Of a stretch of 40,486 nucleotides of DNA, positions 15,336 to 29,966 are shown in pieces. The notes under the pieces were generated by a model. It saw only the letters and a list, made by a program, of their open reading frames with translations. It was not told where the DNA came from and searched no databases. Within the stretch, counting starts at the first letter, position 1. The number at the start of each line of letters is the position of its first letter. Origin of the DNA: JAJTHC01 sp044348005 (GTDB lineage Bacteria > Cyanobacteriota > Vampirovibrionia > Vampirovibrionales > JAJTHC01); assembly GCA_044348005.1 (NCBI GenBank), contig JBIKTR010000015.1, forward strand, positions 1 to 40,486. The letters are read 5' to 3'. Made by a program: the position numbers and the translations under genes.

Positions 15336-15707
15336 TTACACGGCTTCAATTAAAGACCATTCCGCCAGTGCTGTAATGGTCGTCATTAAGGCCTGACCTT
15401 TGGCCGTCGCGCGATATTCTACCTTGGGTGGGATGGTGGGATACGCTTTACGCGTAATTAAGCCGTGAAATTCCAAATGCTTTAAACGAGCCGACAACGT
15501 GCGGGGTGAAATCCCTTGAATGGCATTTTCGAGTTCAACAAAACGCTGGGCTTCAAATTTTAAAAGCAAGTAAATGATTTGTAAGGAGTATTTGTCCCCC
15601 ACCAAGCGCAAGGCACTTTCAAGCTGGGTGGCTGTGGCATCAGTAGAAGAGAGTTCAACACCATTTTTTATAGGTTTCGTAGAGGAAAGAGGGGTATGAA
15701 GAGACAC
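15336..15707 (-). CDS. HxlR-type winged-helix transcriptional regulator
   Basis: This 123-residue protein has its conserved part at residues 28-120: ALRLVGDKYSLQIIYLLLKF, FVELENAIQGISPRTLSARL, KHLEFHGLITRKAYPTIPPK and VEYRATAKGQALMTTITALA. This is the HxlR/DUF24 winged helix, here with Lys-Tyr-Ser where GDKW/S is usual. The early cysteine that some HxlR members use for redox or aldehyde sensing is absent. The start is a GTG with AAGGAAA about 9 bases ahead. It is presumably autoregulated or controls a distant gene; no divergent partner gene is visible, and the 292 bases upstream (15708-15999) are AT-rich and empty. Confidence 0.88.
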   Translation of the reverse strand: MSLHTPLSSTKPIKNGVELSSTDATATQLESALRLVGDKYSLQIIYLLLKFEAQRFVELENAIQGISPRTLSARLKHLEFHGLITRKAYPTIPPKVEYRATAKGQALMTTITALAEWSLIEAV

Positions 15708-15999
15708 GAAAACGTTTCCTTTTTAAACAATCGTATTATTATAAAAACATTTATAAGTGAAGAAGGTGGCAGGAATCCATTTCATTGTAAAAATGCAACT
15801 TGACCTTAGCTGAATCAACAGTTAAATCAACAAGCACCTAAAATCATTACAACAATAAAATTTATCATCCAAACAGGCTAAGTCAAGGGACTCATCCTTT
15901 CACGAATCTTAAACTAAAAAAAGTATATCACAAATATAAAAAGGGAATACCCCAAAATTAAAAAGCCTAAGGGACTTGATTTAAAGGCGTGTACGTGGC

Positions 16000-16425
16000 T
16001 TATTTTTCTTCAATTTTCATCAGCACCACGTTTCCTTGAAGGGTGTAGGTGGCTTTTCTCATTTGAAGTCCGACATCACCACAAACCAAGGTTTTGTCAG
16101 TTGCGAGAGGAACCGTCGTCCCGCAAAGAGGTTCGTTATTTTTGTTGTACATTAACGGCACGGTGACGCCATTCCCAGGATCAAGATCCGCTTGTGTGGC
16201 TCCCATAAATTCGCCAAAGCCCTTGGGTTTTCGGCCTGTTGCAGCAAGGAATTGAGTCGTTGCGATATTTAAATCTTGGTAGTATTCCCGAAAAACACTT
16301 TCTTCGGAACCGCTTTGAAAATCACCTATCATGGTAACGGTTGCCCCAGCTAAAATGCCTACAATCCCCAAAACTATGGCGACTTCAACAAGTGTAAAGG
16401 CTTGATTTTTAACGTAAAGCGCCAT
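16000..16425 (-). CDS. Type IV pilin-like protein (paralogue 1)
   Basis: This 141-residue protein has a short basic leader, then the prepilin motif QA|FTLVEVAIV with Ala before the cleavage site, Phe+1 and Glu+5, and a single N-terminal helix (about residues 10-32). The globular part shares a distinctive pattern with the other two pilins here: YYQDLNIATTQFLAATGRKP, then an F..FMGA segment, VPLMYNKNNEPLCG, a second Cys (LVCGD) and RKATYTLQGNVV. The two Cys can form the disulfide of a C-terminal D-region. It would be a pilus or pseudopilus subunit processed by prepilin peptidase in the inner membrane. The ribosome binding site is weak. It follows paralogue 2 by 104 bases. Confidence 0.88.
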   Translation of the reverse strand: MALYVKNQAFTLVEVAIVLGIVGILAGATVTMIGDFQSGSEESVFREYYQDLNIATTQFLAATGRKPKGFGEFMGATQADLDPGNGVTVPLMYNKNNEPLCGTTVPLATDKTLVCGDVGLQMRKATYTLQGNVVLMKIEEK

Positions 16426-16529
16426 AAGAAAGAGGGTTCCATTACTGGTATTTTAGACAGGTAACGCTTTGACGTATATCGAAAGTTTGCCTAAGTTCTT
16501 TACAATTATTTACAAAGCGTTACAACAGT

Positions 16530-16967
16530 TCATTTGGCTGAAATCACCACCGAAACCATGCCTGCGCTTAAGGTGTAGGTGGCTTTTCTTTTGACCAAGC
16601 CCGCCCCCTGACACGTCAACGTCGTGCTACCTGCCGCGGGGAGTGATGTACCACACATTTCAACATTGTTTCTATTGTAAAGTAAGGGCACTAAAATGTT
16701 ATTGTTGGGGTCCAAGCCGTCGCGATCTACCGCCATAAATTGCCTAAAAGCGTTTGGCATTTGCCCCGTATTTTCGAGATACGTAGCCGCCCCCGCATTG
16801 AGTTTTTGAAGGTAGTCTTCTAGCAGGGCGTTTTCGGTGCTATCATCAATCCCTTCGGTTTGAACCATCGCCATGGATGTCAAAATGCCCATGACGGCGA
16901 TCACGACGGTGAGTTCGATCAAGGTAAACGCACGGGGGAGGGTGGTAGTAATCTGGGTCATATTCAT
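16530..16967 (-). CDS. Type IV pilin-like protein (paralogue 2)
   Basis: This 145-residue protein has the prepilin motif PRA|FTLIELTVV, again with Ala at -1, Phe+1 and Glu+5, followed by one hydrophobic helix. It is most like paralogue 3 across the rRNA operon: LLEDYLQKLNAGAATYLENT, MPNAFRQFM, VPLLYNRNNVEMCG, LTCQGAG and RKATYTLSAGMVSVVI. The Cys pair is conserved. A start at the in-frame ATG at 16961 would shorten the leader by two residues; neither start has a clear ribosome binding site. It is upstream of paralogue 1 on the same strand and could be co-transcribed with it. Confidence 0.88.
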   Translation of the reverse strand: MNMTQITTTLPRAFTLIELTVVIAVMGILTSMAMVQTEGIDDSTENALLEDYLQKLNAGAATYLENTGQMPNAFRQFMAVDRDGLDPNNNILVPLLYNRNNVEMCGTSLPAAGSTTLTCQGAGLVKRKATYTLSAGMVSVVISAK

Positions 16968-17135
16968 AAGAAGTAGGCCCTCGTGGCTCGTGTGTAAAAA
17001 GCGATTCGAGCAGTGGTATCGGGTGTGTGGGTGGCATTCTTGAATAAGTGTTACAGTTGTTCAAGATTACCCCGAGACGCCTCCACACCCCCGCCGGCTT
17101 CAGCTGATAGGGATTGTGAGGCTTGTTGGGGCAAT

Positions 17136-17630
17136 CTAGTCCTGTCGGCTGGTATTTTCGAGTGCACTTAAAGCTTGTATATGCCTTCTCAAGTTGTCTA
17201 GTCGTTCTTCTTCGCTACCACTTATGGGAGAAAAATTTTGATTTGGTAGTTGATCATTGAATGCTTTAGAGTCTGTTTCCCAAGCATTTGCTAGAAAAGA
17301 TAGTGTGTTCTCCAACCGTGGTTCCAAATTTTTTAAAAATGAAAATAACGACCTTTCATTGAGATCATATTTTGCCCTATAAATATTTCCCAAGCTTAAT
17401 AAAGCGTCTTCATTGAAGTCCAATGTAAAAGGGGAACGATGTAGTCTTTCTCCTATTTGGAGTAGTTCAACCCTATCATGGTGTGATGGGGCTGTTTCAG
17501 TAGCCATTAAACTTAAAAGTTTTTCAATTTTTGTAAAAGCATTTTGAGTCAATCGACCTGTTCTTTGCGAGGCCTGTGGCGTGGACGCTTGGGGGGGGGC
17601 GAAGTGAGAGGATGAGGGAATAGAGTACAT
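17136..17630 (-). CDS. Hypothetical soluble helical protein
   Basis: This 164-residue protein has no export signal. The first 25 residues are Ser/Pro/Gln-rich and likely disordered, and are encoded partly by a 9-base G run on the plus strand (17591-17599). The rest is predicted helical (NAFTKIEKLLSLMATETAP, LLSLGNIYRAKYDLNERSLF, LDNLRRHIQALSALENTS). I do not recognise a family. The gene sits directly upstream of the rRNA operon but faces away from it. GAAAGGT lies about 11 bases ahead of the ATG, giving modest support. Confidence 0.6.
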   Translation of the reverse strand: MYSIPSSSHFAPPQASTPQASQRTGRLTQNAFTKIEKLLSLMATETAPSHHDRVELLQIGERLHRSPFTLDFNEDALLSLGNIYRAKYDLNERSLFSFLKNLEPRLENTLSFLANAWETDSKAFNDQLPNQNFSPISGSEEERLDNLRRHIQALSALENTSRQD

Positions 17631-17727
17631 ATATAAAGTGACCTTTCAGTGTTTTTCGGGCTAGTTGTAAGTATAATTCAAAAACGGAGGCATTGACCTC
17701 TTAGAAGCCTAAAGGGTTGTAAAGAAG

Positions 17728-17854
17728 AAACGGTGCGGGGAATCTAACGAAATTGTTACAATTGGGGGTTTCAAAAAAAGGGTGTTGACAGGTGTGCGGG
17801 TTTGTAGGATATTAGTGGAACTGGAGGGAAGCGGGGTCTTTTTTATAAGAGATT
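17728..17854 (+). repeat. 127-bp rRNA promoter region repeat, copy 1
   Basis: These 127 bases are identical to the last 127 bases of the window (40360-40486), and the next base on the left differs. Copy 1 contains the rRNA promoter and lies 239 bases upstream of the 16S gene. Confidence 0.97.
17785..17813 (+). promoter_or_regulatory. Promoter of the rRNA operon
   Basis: A perfect -35 TTGACA (17785-17790) is followed after 17 bases by GATATT (17808-17813), a 4/6 match to the -10 consensus. It lies inside the repeated 127-bp segment. A second TTGACA occurs at 17883-17888 but has no good -10; it resembles flanking sequence in the spacer (TTGACAACT at 20075). The 461 bases from 17632 to 18092 hold no gene. 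The leader (17814-18092) also has a hairpin CTGTTC/GAACAG at 17992-18011. Confidence 0.75.
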
Positions 17855-18092
17855 AAGGTTTCCTTGTGGTGCAAGTGGTTCATTGACAACTCAATAGTGG
17901 AAGAATTTAAGACGAAAAGAATGGTCGGTTGTTTTTTAGCGAAAGCAATCGACGTACAATGTTTTTGAAGTCAATTTCGGATTTAACAAAGCTGTTCACG
18001 AAAGCGAACAGTTTTGCGGGGAGTGTTGATCGCCTCGATATAGAAAGGATGGATAAAAGCTAGAATAGAACAAACTATTAACTTTTAAACAG

Positions 18093-23711
<5,619 letters not shown>

Positions 23712-23953
23712 TTAATAGAAAAGCGATAATTCTTAATTCATGAAGATAGATGTTGTTTGATATTTGAAGCTTGTCTAACGAGTTCAGAGCGTATAGGTGT
23801 ATTCTAGGAGCCTAGATTTTTTTGCAAGTGCGTGTACATAGACGTACATAAGCGAGCAAAAAAGTCGTAGCGACAACGAAGACGCCATACGAAATGTACT
23901 CGTTCTAACGTTCTGTGCAGTTGTCAGGGTAAACGCAAGCCCTCAACAATTTG
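23712..23953 (+). other. 23S-5S spacer with 3' processing arm and second copy of a 23-base motif
   Basis: The bases after 23S repeat at 23829-23851 the 23-base motif found before 23S (20502-20524; core GTGTACATAGACGTACATAA). It is again enclosed by a T-run/A-run stem (GATTTTTTTGC with GCAAAAAAGTC). The palindrome TCTAGGAGCCTAGA is at 23803-23816. From 23903 TTCTAACG... and GCAGTTGTCA form the 3' arm of the long-range stem with 20075-20097. No tRNA is present. Confidence 0.8.
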
Positions 23954-24070
23954 GTTAGGTGATTCAGCCTCAGGAGTCCACCCGTTCCCATCCCGAACAC
24001 GGCCGTAAAGACTGCAGGCAGCGACAATACTCGGGCGGTGACGCCCCGGAAAGATAGCCCTTCGCCTAAT
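23954..24070 (+). rRNA. rrf: 5S ribosomal RNA
   Basis: About 117 bases. The 5' arm GTTAGGTGA pairs with the 3' arm TTCGCCTAAT, and the conserved loop CCACCCGTTCCCATCCCGAA and the block GGGCGGTGACGCCCC are present. Confidence 0.95.
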
Positions 24071-24088
24071 CTTCTTTTTTAAGAAGAA

Positions 24089-24122
24089 CCCCCTCGATCG
24101 TTAGCGATCGGGGGGGCTTTTC
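24089..24122 (+). terminator. Rho-independent terminator of the rRNA operon
   Basis: A GC-rich 12-bp stem CCCCCTCGATCG / CGATCGGGGGGG with loop TTAG is followed by CTTTT. It lies 18 bases after the 5S gene. Confidence 0.92.
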
Positions 24123-24165
24123 GTTGGGGGGGGATCACGCTTATTTTATAGCAGGAGAATAATGC

Positions 24166-24200
24166 ATCTCCCCCCAGTGCTGTGTGCATCGGGGGGAGAT
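24166..24200. terminator. GC-rich hairpin between rRNA operon and pilin paralogue 3
   Basis: Perfect 10-bp arms ATCTCCCCCC / GGGGGGAGAT enclose a 15-base loop. It sits between the converging ends of the rRNA operon and the pilin gene. On the minus strand the following bases are not T-rich, so terminator function for the pilin gene is likely but not certain. Confidence 0.55.
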
Positions 24201-24225
24201 ATAGGCTACTAAAGGTCTCACAATT

Positions 24226-24672
24226 TTAATCGGTTTCGACATCCGTAATCACTGCCGTAATCATACCATTGCTCATGGTGTAAACCGCCTTACGGTTTGA
24301 AATACCGGCATTAACGCCTCCTTCACATGTGAAGGTTTGAGTAGTAGAAACGTCCGCACCGCACATCTCCAGACCATTCTTGTTGTAAAGCAAGGGAACA
24401 GTTTTACCAGCAGCCGTATTGGTTGGTGTTAATTCTGTGGTGTCCTTAACCATAAAATCACTAAACTTGGTGGGACGCTTACCTTGAGACACCAAGTACT
24501 GGGTCGCCCCTGAGTTCAACTTTTGAAGGTAGTCTTGCAAGACGGCTTCTTCGGCATTGCCTGTTAAATCCATCATTTGAGTCACCGCAACGGCGGACAT
24601 AATCCCGATAATCGCAATAATAATGCCCAATTCAATTAAGGTAAAAGCACTTTGTTTGGCTTTAATCAACAT
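24226..24672 (-). CDS. Type IV pilin-like protein (paralogue 3)
   Basis: From the ATG at 24672 the protein has 148 residues: a basic leader MLIKAKQSA, then FTLIELGIIIAIIGIM with Ala at -1, Phe+1, Glu+5 and one hydrophobic helix. The frame is open 15 codons further upstream. I chose 24672 because GGAG lies 10 bases ahead and the leader then has normal prepilin length. The body matches paralogue 2 closely (LQDYLQKLNSGATQYL, KFSDFM, VPLLYNKNGLEMCG, FTCEGG, RKAVYTMSNGMITAVI) and keeps the Cys pair. It is downstream of, and convergent with, the rRNA operon, whereas the other two paralogues lie upstream of it on the same strand. Confidence 0.9.
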   Translation of the reverse strand: MLIKAKQSAFTLIELGIIIAIIGIMSAVAVTQMMDLTGNAEEAVLQDYLQKLNSGATQYLVSQGKRPTKFSDFMVKDTTELTPTNTAAGKTVPLLYNKNGLEMCGADVSTTQTFTCEGGVNAGISNRKAVYTMSNGMITAVITDVETD

Positions 24673-24832
24673 AGGTGTGTATTCTCCACAATTTTGACAC
24701 TTCATTACACGACACACAAAAAAATACTTGAAGGCTGTATCGACTTCTGGGGCGCATTTCTTTAGTTATTGTTACATAACTTTATTTTAAATAATAATCT
24801 TTATTAAAATAGTCACTTTCTTAAAAAGTCCG

Positions 24833-27800
24833 TTATTTAATGGAGTGAGGTGTTGAAATACGAGGGGGCGTTTCTAAACGATACATCCACTGATTAAAAT
24901 CATGTTCGCCATTGATCCATTGAGGAAGCTCAAAATCTTTGGGGTTGTCTAGCTTTCCATGAACACGCACATAAAACATGTTGGTGTCTTGGCTATAAAA
25001 ACCAAACGCGGGAATATAGCCCACTACAGGAATAAAATCAATCAAGCCATAATCCTTATTGGGCAAGCGACCAATAACAGGCATGTAACGCAAGACTTTT
25101 TTCAGGTTGAATTGAAGCGGATTCATGGATTGGGTATTACTGGCAATATCTGCACGAATCATCATATTACTTTGCTGGCTTAATAGATTCATACTACCTT
25201 TCACATTGAGGTTCATTCTTTTGCCAAAGGTGTGCAAGCTATTGGTCAGGAATAAGCCATCTACAATATGAAAGTAGGTCTTGTAGGTTTCTGAAATTTC
25301 GGGACTGTTTTTGTCTACTCGTTTTAAAAAACTTCCTAAATCGGAAAGATCTAGATTGAGGAGTCCCCCTCGCACAATAGACACCTTAGACAAGATATTT
25401 CCCACCGTCACCAGTTCAGGCATACGTCCTTCGCTGATTTCTACATAGGCTTTACCGCTGGCGTTTCTTAAAAAATCGTCGTTCGTACTGCCTGAAGTCC
25501 CGAGTTCAAACCCGCCATTAAGTTTCCCAATCACAAGTTGTTGCACGCCTGTTAAACCATAAAACACGGGGTTGGCTGGCACGTTCTTGGCTTGAAGCTT
25601 AAGATTAACTGCATTATTATTGAAGGGATCCATCGTTAAGGCCATCAGCAGATCGCCATCAACGATTTTAAAGCGAGTATCTTCCAATTGTACCAAGCCG
25701 TTTTGATAGACGTTGATCAATCCCTGCCCTTGTTCTACCGCGATGTTTTGAAAGACGCCCATATCCCATGTTAGTAAAGAGTTTCTTAATTCAAAGGGGT
25801 AGGTCATTCGGTGCTGCGGAATCCAGCGCGAGACAGGGGCTTCGCTATTTTTAAAGGGTTCTGACCAAAAAGCCACTTGTTTAATTAAAGTTTTGGTGAG
25901 ATCATCAAAATCCCAGTAGCTTGAATGCATGTGACTTTCTTTAAACTGAAAGGGAAGAGGTTGAGGCAAATCCATTTGAGCCTGCCAACTGAGATTTGAA
26001 CCTTGCGTGGTTTCAAAGTTTTTAATATGAACACGAGTTTCGTTTTCTACCAAGTGAACTAAAGCATCGAAATTTTTGACATCCAACAAGGGGCTAATTA
26101 GGTGGGTGAAAGCGATATTTCCATGGGGGGAACCATTGGCTTTCGTCCAAGCCACATCACAATCAAGGGTACCTTGACTGTAAGGATGTTGCTGGTTATA
26201 CACCACGTTTTTTATTTGAAGGGGATTCGGCGTCCAAATGCGTGCTTTGGAAGAAAATAAATGGGTCAAGGCATCAGGGGCATCAAGGGAAGCGCGAATG
26301 AAGATGGGTTCCTGTAAACCAAGCGGATACACTTGCCCGTCGGTTAATTCCCAATCGCCTTGTTTCATTTCAAGTAAGAAGTGGCTCTTTACTAAGGGGG
26401 TAGGCAACGCCTCAAACGAAACGGCAGGACTATTTGGAGGTGTTTTTTCAGTCGATTCAATGGGTTCGACATCCAGCTGAAGTCGGACGACTCCTTCACT
26501 ATTAGGGTGCGTCAAGTTCCATTTAGGCAACTGTAATTGAGCATCCACCGTGGCATGGGTATTGAGGTTATAACGCGTCATTTGTTTGTTTTGGCTTTTG
26601 GCCATTAGCTGATTGAGTTCTCTAGGGTGAAGATTGAGCAGGAAGCGTCCGTTCATGGAAGCCCCTTGAGGGGTGGCGGTCATGGCTAGTTCGGAAGCAT
26701 CCCAAGGGCTTAGGCCATAATACCCTTTTAAACCTTCTTTACTTAGGGTGACTTGATTATTTTCGCCGTATTCAAAGACGCCTGACACTTGAGAGAAAGG
26801 GGAAGGGGCAATACTAGGGAAAAATCCACCCGCTTGATCCAATTTCACTTTCGCATGAGGCTTATTGTTATCCACCAAAACATCCACATTAATGTTGCCT
26901 GTGGGATTTACCCGTTCAGGAAGTGTAAGGTTTAATCCTTGCCACCACTTTTTCCACAATAGCGTTTTTTCTTTTTTAAGAAACGAGTAAGGCATTTCAG
27001 AAGGGTCTTCTTCTTCAATCGAAGCCAATGCCTCCGCTAAATCCACCTTATTTAAATGGGCTTCAAAATGCGAGGCCTTTCCTTTCGCAATGCCTTGATT
27101 CCCTTCCCCTTCAAGGGTCATAAGCAAAGGTCCCCATTCTAAGGGGCTTGATTGTAATTGCCATTCTGGCCCTGTAGCAAGCACGCTGATTTTTCGCGTT
27201 TTAAGCAGTTGAGAATGCGTTTTATAATGTAAGGTTAAGCCTTCAAGGGAAGCATGGCCGAGTAAGGCTTGGGTCTTAAAGTTTTTAAGTAAACTAGTGC
27301 CCTTTAAATCCCAATGAATGTTTCCTTTTAAAAGGCTTAAGTCCTTGAATTTAAGCACACTTCGATCCAAAGCCTTAGGCAAGTTTAGATCCCCCATGCT
27401 TTGCCAGTCGCACTGGCGTTGGCAGTTGGCTGAAGCGTTGATTTGGCCCACCTCTTTCACGCGAAGTAAGGCTTTTTGCACGTTTAGACGCTTTAATGCC
27501 GATTGTTGCACTTCAAGATTGAGAGAAGACACCCCAATCGTGTCTTGCGGTGAAACAGAACTAAAGGCCTGTTGGGGTAACCCAGTCCCCAGGGCATTGG
27601 CCCACGCCATTAAACGATTCAAGGGTTGTGTGGGCATGTGTAGTTGCACGGATTGTTGTTGCTTGGGAATATGGATGAGGTAGGCCCCTAGAATGGGGGT
27701 TGATTGTGCGACTTGAATTTGAGCCAGCTGTTTTTTAACAGGGTTACCCACACGTAAGACTTGGTCTTGGGGACTATTTTCTAAGGAAACGGGAGCATTT

Positions 27801-29611
27801 AGACGTAAGGGCAAGGCCTTGCCTAGGCGTGGATGCGGGAAGAGGGCTTCTACTTGGGTATGAAGAGACAGCGTTTTTTTAGCGGTGTCTTGGCTATAAA
27901 CGGGATGCTGTGTCCCCCCCTGCCAAGTTGAAGCAGTCAATAAGCCCAAATACGGTTCAGGGATCAAATGTGGGTTTTGCCTTAAAAAGGCTGATAAATG
28001 TTCCGCCGTTAAAATAGGAGAATCTGCAGCAATGTTGAGGGTTTTATTTTTTAAGTGAAAAACACCATGGGCCTTTAAAAGAACGGGTTTTTCTTTTGGA
28101 TTAACGGCCAAGCGTGTGGAAGCTTCGGGCACTTGGATCGTTTGCGGGGTGAGGATGCTTTTAAGGGTGAACTGAGTTACGTGCGTATTTTTAGGGAAGG
28201 CCACATTACCCATTTGAATCGGCTTTAGGAAGCGGACATCCAAAGGAACAGCGGTATTGAGCGTCATAAAAGACGCTTGAGCATTGGCACCTTGGCCCTT
28301 TAGCGTTAAGTCACCTTGTAGATGCCCCTTTTCCCACGCATACCCCAACTGGCTCAAAAGACTATTTAAACCTGTTTTCCCGGCTTGAGCATACACATTG
28401 AGGCGCCCCTTACCTTGCCAGCCCACCTTCTGCCACGCATTTTTTAGTGGGGTGGAAGCTTGCCAGTGGGGACTAAGCATTCCTTTAAAGGCCAAATCCC
28501 CTTGGGGATGATGAATCCGCAGGCTCGTGACTTCTAAACTCGTCCCGCTTTGCTTGGGGGGTTTCATGGGCCACTGACCTATCAAAACCGCTTTCATCTG
28601 CGGTTCATTCAAAAAAGACGCCTTCAGTTGAAGAGCCGTTTCATTAAAAATGGGCTTTCCATGCCAAGCCAGTTCCAGTTGTGGACGTCCATTCGCGAAG
28701 GTTTGGTATGCTTGTTCCTGCAAAGCCCCTAGCTTAAATAGGTGATGTTCGCCTAAGCTTAAACGTGCTTGTAACTGTCCTTCTTCATGTAAGGCGCGCC
28801 ATAAAGTTTCTAGGTTTGGATTGGTAGTCCCTGCTTTAAACGCCTTTATAAAAGGGATTAAGGAAGCCTGAAACGTCATACTTAACGATGCCATGGGCCT
28901 TTTGTCTAAGGATTCATATAAGCGTAAATCCCCCACGTTGAGCCGTAATTCTTTTGGGGTTCTGTGCCAATGCACCGCCGTATTGTTCAGAATCAAGTTG
29001 TAACTCATGGGCTTAAGGGAAGGGATGCCAGTTATGTTTGACGCCTTTACCTGAAGTTTCCCCAAGTGAAGATGAATATATTCACTAAAGGCAGAGGGGG
29101 GCTTTTGAGGATCTGGCGTAAAGCTTTTGATCATTTGACTAAAGGCATCTAACCCTGCTTTACCTTGAAAATGTAGCGTGCTTTGTGGCAGTTGAAGAGT
29201 CCCTATTAAAGCGGTCTTTCCCCCAAAGGGAAGTCGCCATAGGTGTAAAGGTACACTGATTTCTTTTAGACTTGCCTCCCATCGTTTAACGGGGTGGGCT
29301 TGCTTTAAACGTAGTTCAGGGGAAGTGACCACAAGGGCTCCCCACGGTAACAGTGAAACTCTGAGATGTTCCAGATCAAGGGTGGCACCATGTTTTTGCT
29401 GTAAAAGGGGATTCACCAGAGTTAAAAGGGCGGGGGCAGGGTTCCAAAAAATAAACCCCACATTTACGATTCCTACCAAACCCAACCAGAATATCAATCC
29501 CCATAACACCCCACGAGGCACATGCAACAGCCGTGAAAAATAAAACCAAGCGCGTGCTTGAGCCAAAGGGGGTGCTTTAGAATCTTTAGGCGTCAGCAAA
29601 GGTTCAGTCAT
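24833..29611 (-). CDS. Giant AsmA-like (AsmA/TamB/YhdP superfamily) envelope protein
   Basis: This protein of about 1,592 residues has a cytoplasmic N-terminus and one transmembrane helix (about residues 38-60), followed by a very long periplasmic region of repeated beta-strand pattern. The segment NPLLQQKHGATLDLEHLRVS near the helix and the C-terminal part (EISEGRMPELVTVGNILSKV, then KVSIVRGGLLNLDLSDLGSF and RMNLNVKGSMNLLSQQ) match the AsmA-type N- and C-terminal regions. Members of this group are thought to form bridge-like hydrophobic grooves that carry phospholipids across the periplasm, which would complement the MlaF-like ATPase encoded at 5568. I chose the ATG at 29611 over an in-frame GTG at 29620; neither has a strong ribosome binding site. 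tatA ends 38 bases upstream, so the two may form an operon. Confidence 0.8.
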   Translation of the reverse strand: MTEPLLTPKDSKAPPLAQARAWFYFSRLLHVPRGVLWGLIFWLGLVGIVNVGFIFWNPAPALLTLVNPLLQQKHGATLDLEHLRVSLLPWGALVVTSPELRLKQAHPVKRWEASLKEISVPLHLWRLPFGGKTALIGTLQLPQSTLHFQGKAGLDAFSQMIKSFTPDPQKPPSAFSEYIHLHLGKLQVKASNITGIPSLKPMSYNLILNNTAVHWHRTPKELRLNVGDLRLYESLDKRPMASLSMTFQASLIPFIKAFKAGTTNPNLETLWRALHEEGQLQARLSLGEHHLFKLGALQEQAYQTFANGRPQLELAWHGKPIFNETALQLKASFLNEPQMKAVLIGQWPMKPPKQSGTSLEVTSLRIHHPQGDLAFKGMLSPHWQASTPLKNAWQKVGWQGKGRLNVYAQAGKTGLNSLLSQLGYAWEKGHLQGDLTLKGQGANAQASFMTLNTAVPLDVRFLKPIQMGNVAFPKNTHVTQFTLKSILTPQTIQVPEASTRLAVNPKEKPVLLKAHGVFHLKNKTLNIAADSPILTAEHLSAFLRQNPHLIPEPYLGLLTASTWQGGTQHPVYSQDTAKKTLSLHTQVEALFPHPRLGKALPLRLNAPVSLENSPQDQVLRVGNPVKKQLAQIQVAQSTPILGAYLIHIPKQQQSVQLHMPTQPLNRLMAWANALGTGLPQQAFSSVSPQDTIGVSSLNLEVQQSALKRLNVQKALLRVKEVGQINASANCQRQCDWQSMGDLNLPKALDRSVLKFKDLSLLKGNIHWDLKGTSLLKNFKTQALLGHASLEGLTLHYKTHSQLLKTRKISVLATGPEWQLQSSPLEWGPLLMTLEGEGNQGIAKGKASHFEAHLNKVDLAEALASIEEEDPSEMPYSFLKKEKTLLWKKWWQGLNLTLPERVNPTGNINVDVLVDNNKPHAKVKLDQAGGFFPSIAPSPFSQVSGVFEYGENNQVTLSKEGLKGYYGLSPWDASELAMTATPQGASMNGRFLLNLHPRELNQLMAKSQNKQMTRYNLNTHATVDAQLQLPKWNLTHPNSEGVVRLQLDVEPIESTEKTPPNSPAVSFEALPTPLVKSHFLLEMKQGDWELTDGQVYPLGLQEPIFIRASLDAPDALTHLFSSKARIWTPNPLQIKNVVYNQQHPYSQGTLDCDVAWTKANGSPHGNIAFTHLISPLLDVKNFDALVHLVENETRVHIKNFETTQGSNLSWQAQMDLPQPLPFQFKESHMHSSYWDFDDLTKTLIKQVAFWSEPFKNSEAPVSRWIPQHRMTYPFELRNSLLTWDMGVFQNIAVEQGQGLINVYQNGLVQLEDTRFKIVDGDLLMALTMDPFNNNAVNLKLQAKNVPANPVFYGLTGVQQLVIGKLNGGFELGTSGSTNDDFLRNASGKAYVEISEGRMPELVTVGNILSKVSIVRGGLLNLDLSDLGSFLKRVDKNSPEISETYKTYFHIVDGLFLTNSLHTFGKRMNLNVKGSMNLLSQQSNMMIRADIASNTQSMNPLQFNLKKVLRYMPVIGRLPNKDYGLIDFIPVVGYIPAFGFYSQDTNMFYVRVHGKLDNPKDFELPQWINGEHDFNQWMYRLETPPRISTPHSIK

Positions 29612-29649
29612 GAAGTTCACAAAGGGTTTTAAGGAGGGGCATTTGAAGC

Positions 29650-29865
29650 TTAGAGCGTTGGGGGCTTATTCTCTTCTTCAGGGTGGGCAGTCCCTTCTTT
29701 AGGCAAGGCTTCCGTAGGCGAGTCTATTTTTTTGGTACCGTGACGAAAGCGGTTGACGGCTTCACCTAAAGATTGAGCCACTTGAGGTAATTTACCTGGC
29801 CCAAAAAGCAGTAAGACCAAAGCCAAAACCAATAATAATTCACCCATGCCTAATGTTGGAAACAT
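29650..29865 (-). CDS. tatA: Twin-arginine translocase subunit TatA/TatE type
   Basis: This 71-residue protein has a short periplasmic start, one hydrophobic helix (GMGELLLVLALVLLLFGPGK), the FGPGKLP hinge and an amphipathic helix (LPQVAQSLGEAVNRFR), followed by an acidic Pro-rich tail. These are the hallmarks of TatA, which assembles into the pore for folded proteins with twin-arginine signals. The frame also opens at a GTG at 29874, but I chose the ATG at 29865 because AGGGG then has normal spacing of 8 bases. TatC is not in the window. The gene is divergent from the Fur-family gene. Confidence 0.93.
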   Translation of the reverse strand: MFPTLGMGELLLVLALVLLLFGPGKLPQVAQSLGEAVNRFRHGTKKIDSPTEALPKEGTAHPEEENKPPTL

Positions 29866-29900
29866 GACCTTCACCCCTTTTACTTATTTTTGCATAGTTG

Positions 29901-29910
29901 TATTATAATA
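29901..29910. promoter_or_regulatory. Palindromic AT-rich site between tatA and the Fur-family gene
   Basis: TATTATAATA is a perfect 10-bp palindrome within TTGTATTATAATATAGAA, overlapping a TATAAT -10 hexamer on both strands. It resembles half of a PerR/Fur-type box, so it could serve for autoregulation by the adjacent Fur-family protein. Confidence 0.35.
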
Positions 29911-29966
29911 TAGAAAGATGATTCAGTCACTAATCCCTTTTTAAAGAGTTATGAGACCCCCCAACG

